Positions 59,405-64,000 of a DNA stretch of 64,000 bases are shown piece after piece; the first letter of the stretch is position 1, and each line of letters opens with the position of its first letter. Both the position numbers and the translations under genes were made by a program. Source of the DNA: DATBAT01 sp963824805 (GTDB lineage Bacteria > Acidobacteriota > Terriglobia > Terriglobales > Acidobacteriaceae); assembly GCA_963824805.1 (NCBI GenBank), contig CAWGQZ010000002.1, forward strand, positions 13,308 to 77,307. Reading direction: 5' to 3'. Under the pieces are notes generated by a model. That model saw only the letters and a program-made list of their open reading frames with translations, did not search any database and was not told where the DNA came from.

Positions 59405-59500
59405 TGTCATCCATGAGGAGCGATACTTTTGCAACCAAGGATTCCTCAATCCCGGGATCGCCTTCGCAGGGAGAGATTCTTATCTCCGCTCAGAATGACA
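59405..59500. repeat. interspersed repeat with TGTCAT/ATGACA ends
   Basis: TGTCAT (59405-59410) and ATGACA (59495-59500) enclose 96 bp between rpoN and hpf, with an inner GAGGA/TCCTC pairing. The end sequence matches the TGTCAT of the repeat at 58632-58743, suggesting one family. 59349-59534 holds no gene. Confidence 0.45.
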
Positions 59501-59534
59501 AATCAAAGCTCTCCGCTCACATCGGCATTTGTAG

Positions 59535-61347
59535 CTACTTCTTAACCCTGCGCTGGTGGGTGCTGGGAATGCGCATATCCTCGCGATACTTTGCCACCGT
59601 CCGGCGCGTGACCTGAATGCCCTGTGACTGCAGAATGCGGGTGATCTGTTCATCGGTCAGCGGACGCGATGGATCTTCTTCTTCGATCAGCTTCTTCACC
59701 CGGCGCTTAAGAATCAGCAGTGACGTATTGCCGCCTTCGGGCCCATTCACGCTCTCGCTGAAGAAATAGCGGAGTTCAAAAACTCCCTGTGGCGTGTGCA
59801 CATACTTGCTGGCGACCGCGCGGCTTACCGTCGAAGGGTGCACACCGATTTCTTCCGCTACTTCCTTGATCATCATCGGCTTGAGCTGGTCGATGCCAAG
59901 TTCAAGGAAATCCTGCTGGCGGGCGAGGATCGAATAACACACTTTGGTGATGGTCTGCTTGCGCTGCTCAATGTTCTTGATGAGTTGGATGGCGCTCTTA
60001 TAGCGCTCTTTGACGTAATTGCGCGTGTCCTTGTCGTTGGTCTCACGCGTCATCAATTTCTTGTAAGCAGGGTTCAATCGCAGCTGGGGAATATCGTCTT
60101 CGTTCATCATCACCAGCCACTCGTCACCATGCTTCACAAAAGCTACGTCGGGCTCAATGAGCCGGGCTTGCGTCTTGTTGTAACGCTGTCCGGGGCGCGG
60201 ATCGAGAGTCCGCAAATATTCCAGAACTGCCTGCACCGCTTCGATCGGACGGTTAATCGCCTTGGCGATTTCTTTATGCTGCTTAAGCTGCACCGCTTTG
60301 AGGTGATGATCGACTACCGCGATAGCGTCCAACAGAATCTGGGCGGTGGCCTCGCTATTCAGGACAACCGAACCGTTTCCATTGCCGTTCGTCCCTTGGT
60401 ATTTGACCGACTCCAGTTGCTGCTGCTGGAAACGCAATTGAGCCAGAAGGCATTCCCGCAAATCGCGGCAACCGACTCCCGGAGGATCCATCTGCCGGAC
60501 AGCCTCCAACGCCTCCTGCAACTGCGCGCGATTAAAGCTGGGCTGGAAAGCGGGCGCGGTAGATTTCTTCTTTTCCGGTGCCAGAGGCTCAGGGGCGCAA
60601 CCACGGGGGCGGGGGCATCAATTGCGGCAAGAAGCGCCGCTTCCGCGTCCCCAACCGGGTTCGCTGCCCGGGAAATTCCGTCACCTCACTACTTTGTAAA
60701 TCGTCGGCTGCCAGTTCGCTGTCCGGTAGCGACGCGTCGATGCCCAGTGCAGCCGCATCCTTGAATACCTTTTCTACGATGACCGCGTCGGCCTCGGGCG
60801 ACGAAGGCGGCGCTACCCCCATTAATTCATCATCGCTGGCAATCAGATATCCGTCTTCATTCAGGTTGCCGATAATCAGCTCGACCGCCTGCCGCACCTC
60901 CGGGGTGAGCGAAAGCGCCCCAACCTGCCACATCAGGTGATCGGTGAGATTGGTCGGCTTAGAGAGGAAATTCTCAAACGACGGACGCTCGAAGTCTTCC
61001 ATCTCGCTGGGGCTGCGATAGCCCGGATCAAGATATTCCTGAAAGAACGAGCCAAAATCGATCTCTTCAAACGGATCCTTCTTCTCTTCCGCGGAGACAG
61101 GAGCCTCGTCCGACGGTTGCGGCGGCAGCTGGCGGTCCCGCTCTTCCTCGCGCCGGTTCACGTCGTCGATCAAAGGGACCGAGTCTTCCAGCTCCTCAAG
61201 GACGGGATTTTCCACCATCTCCGAATTAATCATGTCCTTGAGCTCAAGCTTGTTGAGCGCAAGCACACTGACCATCTGCACCAGTCCCGGCGTAAGAATC
61301 TGCCGCTGCGAGACCTTCAAATGCAGCCTGGGTTGAAGAAGAACCAT
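59535..61347 (-). CDS. rpoN: RNA polymerase sigma-54 factor RpoN (frameshifted)
   Basis: Alternative sigma factor for enhancer-dependent promoters. From ATG 61347: region I (HLKVSQRQILTPGLVQMVSVLALNKLELKDM in outline), an acidic region II, the core-binding part (GNLNEDGYLIASDDEL, LDPRPGQRYN), HTH (ILKRRVKKLIEEEDPSRPLTDEQI) and the RpoN box VTRRTVAKYREDMRIPS. Indels near 60642 (a GGGG run) and near 60597 (a CCCC run) split it; between them the frame AEAALLAAIDAPAPVVAP can be read. About 604 residues, longer than the usual 480 because of Pro/Ala/Lys linkers. It should serve the NtrC-like regulator at 31.3 kb. Confidence 0.9.
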
Positions 61348-61394
61348 AAAACGTCGTTTGGCCTTTCCTTAAAATCGCTGGCAGTTAATCGTGG

Positions 61395-61450
61395 GTCGTT
61401 GGCAAGAACTAAGAGCTGGGGCCAAAGACGAACGACCAAAAGCCAACGAC
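61395..61450. other. 9-bp inverted repeat between rpoN and lptB
   Basis: GTCGTTGGC (61395-61403) and GCCAACGAC (61442-61450) form a stem with a 38-nt loop in the gap between the lptB stop and rpoN start. It has no U-tract, so it may be an mRNA processing or stability structure rather than a terminator. Confidence 0.35.
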
Positions 61451-61456
61451 GACCTT

Positions 61457-62185
61457 CTACACCAGCGTAAAACTCTCTCCCAAATACACTCGCCGGACTT
61501 CAGGATCGTTGCCCAACTGCTCCGGGCTGCCTTGGCGGAATATCCGGCCTTCGTTGATGATGTACGCCCGGTCGGTGACCGAAAGCGTTTCCCTGACATT
61601 GTGGTCCGTGATCAGGACCCCAATCCCGCTCGCCTTGAGATCGTTGATGATCTTCTGCAGATCGAGCACGGCAATCGGATCAATCCCGGAGAACGGCTCG
61701 TCCAGCAGAATAAAAGCCGGACTTATGCACAATGCGCGCGCGATTTCCACACGCCGGCGCTCGCCTCCGGAAAGGGCATACCCACGATTCAAGCGGATAT
61801 GCTCCAACCCCAGCTGATCTATCAACGTCTCCATTTTTTCCCGGCGTTCGTGCCAGGAGATGGGCTGGGCCTCAAGCACAGCCAGGACGTTTTCCTCTAC
61901 CGTCAGTTTTCGGAAGACCGAAGCTTCCTGTGGGAGATAGCTAATTCCATATTGGCGCGCCCGTAAGTACATGGGAACGCTAGTGATATCTTCATCGTCG
62001 AGTAACACACGGCCGGTGTCGGGAGGGATCAGGCCGACGATGGTATAGAACGTGGTGGTCTTGCCGGCCCCGTTCGGGCCCAACAACCCAACTACTTCGC
62101 CCTGCCCAACTCGAAGGCTTACACCATTAACGACCCGACGCCCCCGGTATGATTTGCCGATGTCGTCGGTGGCCAGAGTACGCAT
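61457..62185 (-). CDS. lptB: LPS export ABC transporter ATP-binding protein LptB
   Basis: A 242-aa cytoplasmic ATPase driving lipopolysaccharide extraction with LptFG. Walker A GPNGAGKTTT, Q-loop YLPQEASVFRKLT, signature LSGGERRRVEIARAL, Walker B FILLDEPFSGIDP and switch His in TDHNVRET are present, and the sequence YEGxSIFRKLTVEEN style is specific to LptB. It is intact and starts one base after the stop of the LptC/LptA-like gene, so they are one operon. It shows the organism has a gram-negative type outer membrane. Confidence 0.95.
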   Translation of the reverse strand: MRTLATDDIGKSYRGRRVVNGVSLRVGQGEVVGLLGPNGAGKTTTFYTIVGLIPPDTGRVLLDDEDITSVPMYLRARQYGISYLPQEASVFRKLTVEENVLAVLEAQPISWHERREKMETLIDQLGLEHIRLNRGYALSGGERRRVEIARALCISPAFILLDEPFSGIDPIAVLDLQKIINDLKASGIGVLITDHNVRETLSVTDRAYIINEGRIFRQGSPEQLGNDPEVRRVYLGESFTLV

Positions 62186-64000
62186 TTATCGTGCCACTCG
62201 TGTCTGCGTTACCGCCGGAGACCCACTGTTACCTTCCACCAGCACCCTAGCATCGCGTCTAAAGAAAGTCAACGAAACCCCGGTAATCTTGCCATGTTCG
62301 GCATCAAAAATGCTAGGGATTCCGCCTGTCATCACGAACTTGTCCTCCGAGGAAGTGTAAACAAGCTGTTCTCCGCTGGCTTTTCGCCCCGGTTGCGTGA
62401 TCACAACGTGGCCTTGGGCCACGATGCGGTCAATTTTCGGGATTCCCTCTGCCTTGTTTCCTGCCTCCCCGCCGCCCTGGCGGTAGGCGTCCATCTGGTC
62501 GGCACTCATAACATTGTCAGCTACGCTGCCAATCACGCCGTCGCCAAAGTGCACTTTGTTGTCGCGGTCAGCGTAGGCGAGCGATCCCGATACAATCGTC
62601 AGCGGCATGGATTGTCCCTTGGCTCCGGCCTGAACCAGAGTGGTTGAAACTTTCCTGCCCTCGGCTCCATGCGCGACAACGGACCGGTGATCGCGATCGA
62701 ATTCGATTGTGAGCGCCTCAACTACATTTGCCTGCTGCCAGAGGCGGGCCCCTCCGGAGTAGGTAGCGACCGCCGGGTTTCGATGCGCCGCGACGCTGCG
62801 CGCCGTCACGTGAATGGGATCACCCGAGGCCAAAAGTGCCCCTCCCGGCTGTGGCTTCAAATCGCTGTAGGTGGTTTTCACGCTGCCTTCTGCGGAGAAA
62901 TCTCCGGTTCTTCGATTCAGACGCATGGCATCAGCCGTGCTGGTCATGCCGCCCAGCACTACCCGCGGTGAACCGGTCAGCGAAAGCATCTGGTCGTTGG
63001 CGGCATAAACAGCAGTTCTTGCGGTTGCTTTCAAACTCCCATCTGTATAGACAACCTCTCCCTCTTGAGTGAGCGACTGCACCCCGCCCTTCTCACCGAA
63101 GGTCACGTCGAAGGATTTGCTGGTGCTGACCCGGTCAGGCTGCCCCGGCGTGACGCTTTCAATTCGCGCATCGGGAGTGCCATGCAGGGCAGACAGCCGT
63201 CCTTGGTTGTTGAACTTGGCTTCGAACTTTCCCGCACTCACCCTCGTCTCTTGGGCGGAATTTTCGGCAATCACAATCTTTCCCGGCCCGGCAGTCTCCG
63301 CGCGTTCCAGATGATTCCCGACAATGAAAAAATCCATGTTGGCAGCGCTGAGATTAAAATCGCTTCCCGACTCCTGACGCTGCCTCAACTCAACCCCCTG
63401 TTGGCTGCGCACTAGGCGCGGCGAATTTTGTCCCGCAAATTCCAGCAGCATCACTCCGGCATGGCCTCTCAACGGTTGCTCTCCCGGCGTCTCCCAATGC
63501 ACATCGCCTGAAAACTTCGCGTTATTCACGCTGGCCGCTTTGTCCGATGCTGGCGACATAGCTACTTCCAACTGTTGTGCCCTGACTTGCACCGGTTGCG
63601 GTCCTCTTGACTCCAGAAATACCCGCCCGGTCGCGAGGGTGCGATCGAGCGTGTTGTCTGGCCGCAGGAAGAACTTGATTTCATCCGCCTCAAACTTCTC
63701 CGTCCCGCTCCGCGCCCTCGGTTGTTCCAGGATCACCAGCCCGGGCCGCTTGGTCACCGATGCCCGGGCCGCGCTGATCTTTGCCGGATTGTTTCCCTGA
63801 ATACTCGCCGCCACCTCCGACTGCAGGGTTAGGACCCTGGTCTTTGCATCGTAGCTGGCTCCCACCGCCGACCCTTCCGCTTGCGGAATACGAAACTCAA
63901 TCCGTTCTTTGGTGTAGGCGTTTCCGGTTTTCTGGTTGAAGACCAACCCGCTGGTCTTGAGGTGGATAGGATTTTTCAGCTCTTTCGGCAAGGCCTGGTC
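62186..64000 (-). CDS. LptC/LptA-like periplasmic LPS transport protein, partial
   Basis: The gene runs off the right edge; at least 604 residues are in the window. The protein consists of repeated beta-jellyroll-like strands (for example GVIGSVADNVMSADQMDAY and VVITQPGRKASGEQLVYTSSED) ending in an OstA/LptA domain that resembles the bridge part of LPS transport; upstream strands (HLKTSGLVFNQKTGNAYTKERIEF) look LptC-like. The fused, long form is unlike the separate 185-aa LptA and 190-aa LptC of E. coli. Its stop abuts lptB. Frame is intact in the visible part. The N-terminal membrane anchor lies outside the window. Confidence 0.8.
   Translation of the reverse strand, partial: DQALPKELKNPIHLKTSGLVFNQKTGNAYTKERIEFRIPQAEGSAVGASYDAKTRVLTLQSEVAASIQGNNPAKISAARASVTKRPGLVILEQPRARSGTEKFEADEIKFFLRPDNTLDRTLATGRVFLESRGPQPVQVRAQQLEVAMSPASDKAASVNNAKFSGDVHWETPGEQPLRGHAGVMLLEFAGQNSPRLVRSQQGVELRQRQESGSDFNLSAANMDFFIVGNHLERAETAGPGKIVIAENSAQETRVSAGKFEAKFNNQGRLSALHGTPDARIESVTPGQPDRVSTSKSFDVTFGEKGGVQSLTQEGEVVYTDGSLKATARTAVYAANDQMLSLTGSPRVVLGGMTSTADAMRLNRRTGDFSAEGSVKTTYSDLKPQPGGALLASGDPIHVTARSVAAHRNPAVATYSGGARLWQQANVVEALTIEFDRDHRSVVAHGAEGRKVSTTLVQAGAKGQSMPLTIVSGSLAYADRDNKVHFGDGVIGSVADNVMSADQMDAYRQGGGEAGNKAEGIPKIDRIVAQGHVVITQPGRKASGEQLVYTSSEDKFVMTGGIPSIFDAEHGKITGVSLTFFRRDARVLVEGNSGSPAVTQTRVAR

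Noticed and set aside
1..64000. tRNA, rRNA genes, CRISPR arrays, transposases, prophage or defence genes
   Set aside because: No matching cloverleaf, repeat-spacer pattern or recognisable protein was found on either strand by eye.

Overview
The window looks like a chromosomal segment of an acidobacterium (Acidobacteriota, probably class Terriglobia, the Koribacter/Acidobacteriaceae type). The evidence is a moderately high-GC gene set with several features typical of that group: an Oar-like TonB receptor with an N-terminal carboxypeptidase-regulatory-like domain, an ECF sigma factor of the TIGR02999 kind paired with a Ser/Thr kinase-TPR protein, a DUF2339 giant membrane protein, DUF4337, DUF255/YyaL, a secreted GH42 enzyme, many small secreted hypothetical proteins, and an LptC/LptA-like protein with LptB, a long RpoN and long-form HPF. 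The species assignment is inference; no rRNA or tRNA gene is present.

Layout. 1-5.2 kb: start of an alpha/beta hydrolase, an M20 peptidase, a DUF255 thioredoxin-fold protein, a 46-residue secreted peptide with its own terminator, an AT-rich control region with repeats and a perfect palindrome, an isolated thiG, and a small secreted protein. 5.3-9.8 kb: FtsB/DivIC-like protein and phosphohexomutase, CutA, secreted GH42 beta-galactosidase. 9.9-15.8 kb: a small membrane protein, a CelD-type acetyltransferase and a polysaccharide flippase (overlapping genes), a Tat-signal enolase-superfamily dehydratase, and a secreted hemerythrin. 15.9-24.2 kb: DUF2339 protein, M48 peptidase-TPR, ECF sigma factor and Ser/Thr kinase. 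24.3-26.9 kb: small proteins (secreted protein, YjbQ, DUF4337, two tiny membrane proteins). 26.9-32.6 kb: a tightly overlapping run of secreted protein, family-5 solute-binding protein, NtrY-like kinase and NtrC-like regulator. 32.7-39.7 kb: TPR protein, TonB receptor and divergent LacI regulator. 39.7-50.5 kb: amino-acid metabolism (threonine dehydratase, GltD, GltB, then divergent aspartokinase and homoserine dehydrogenase, the aspartokinase behind a structured leader). 50.6-58.6 kb: CutC, M28 peptidase, an acidic small protein, a GT-C-like membrane protein, a HAD hydrolase, a PfkB kinase and a sugar MFS transporter. 58.7-64 kb: HPF, RpoN, LptB and LptC/LptA-like genes, all on the minus strand.

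A dominant property of the sequence is that 17 otherwise conserved genes between about 16 and 61 kb are broken by roughly 26 single-base frameshifts, mostly in short homopolymers, including genes such as rpoN, gltB and aspartokinase; the first 15.9 kb has none. I read these as sequencing or assembly indels, and annotate each gene as one reconstructed span with the shift positions given.

The most interesting candidates are: the leader of the aspartokinase-homoserine dehydrogenase operon, with a terminator-like hairpin directly before the ribosome binding site and a possible antiterminator pairing; the solute-binding protein/sensor kinase/sigma-54 regulator operon without permease genes; the palindrome and apparently leaderless promoter of thiG; and a set of interspersed intergenic repeats with the shared core TTGTCATTCCGCAGCGCG.
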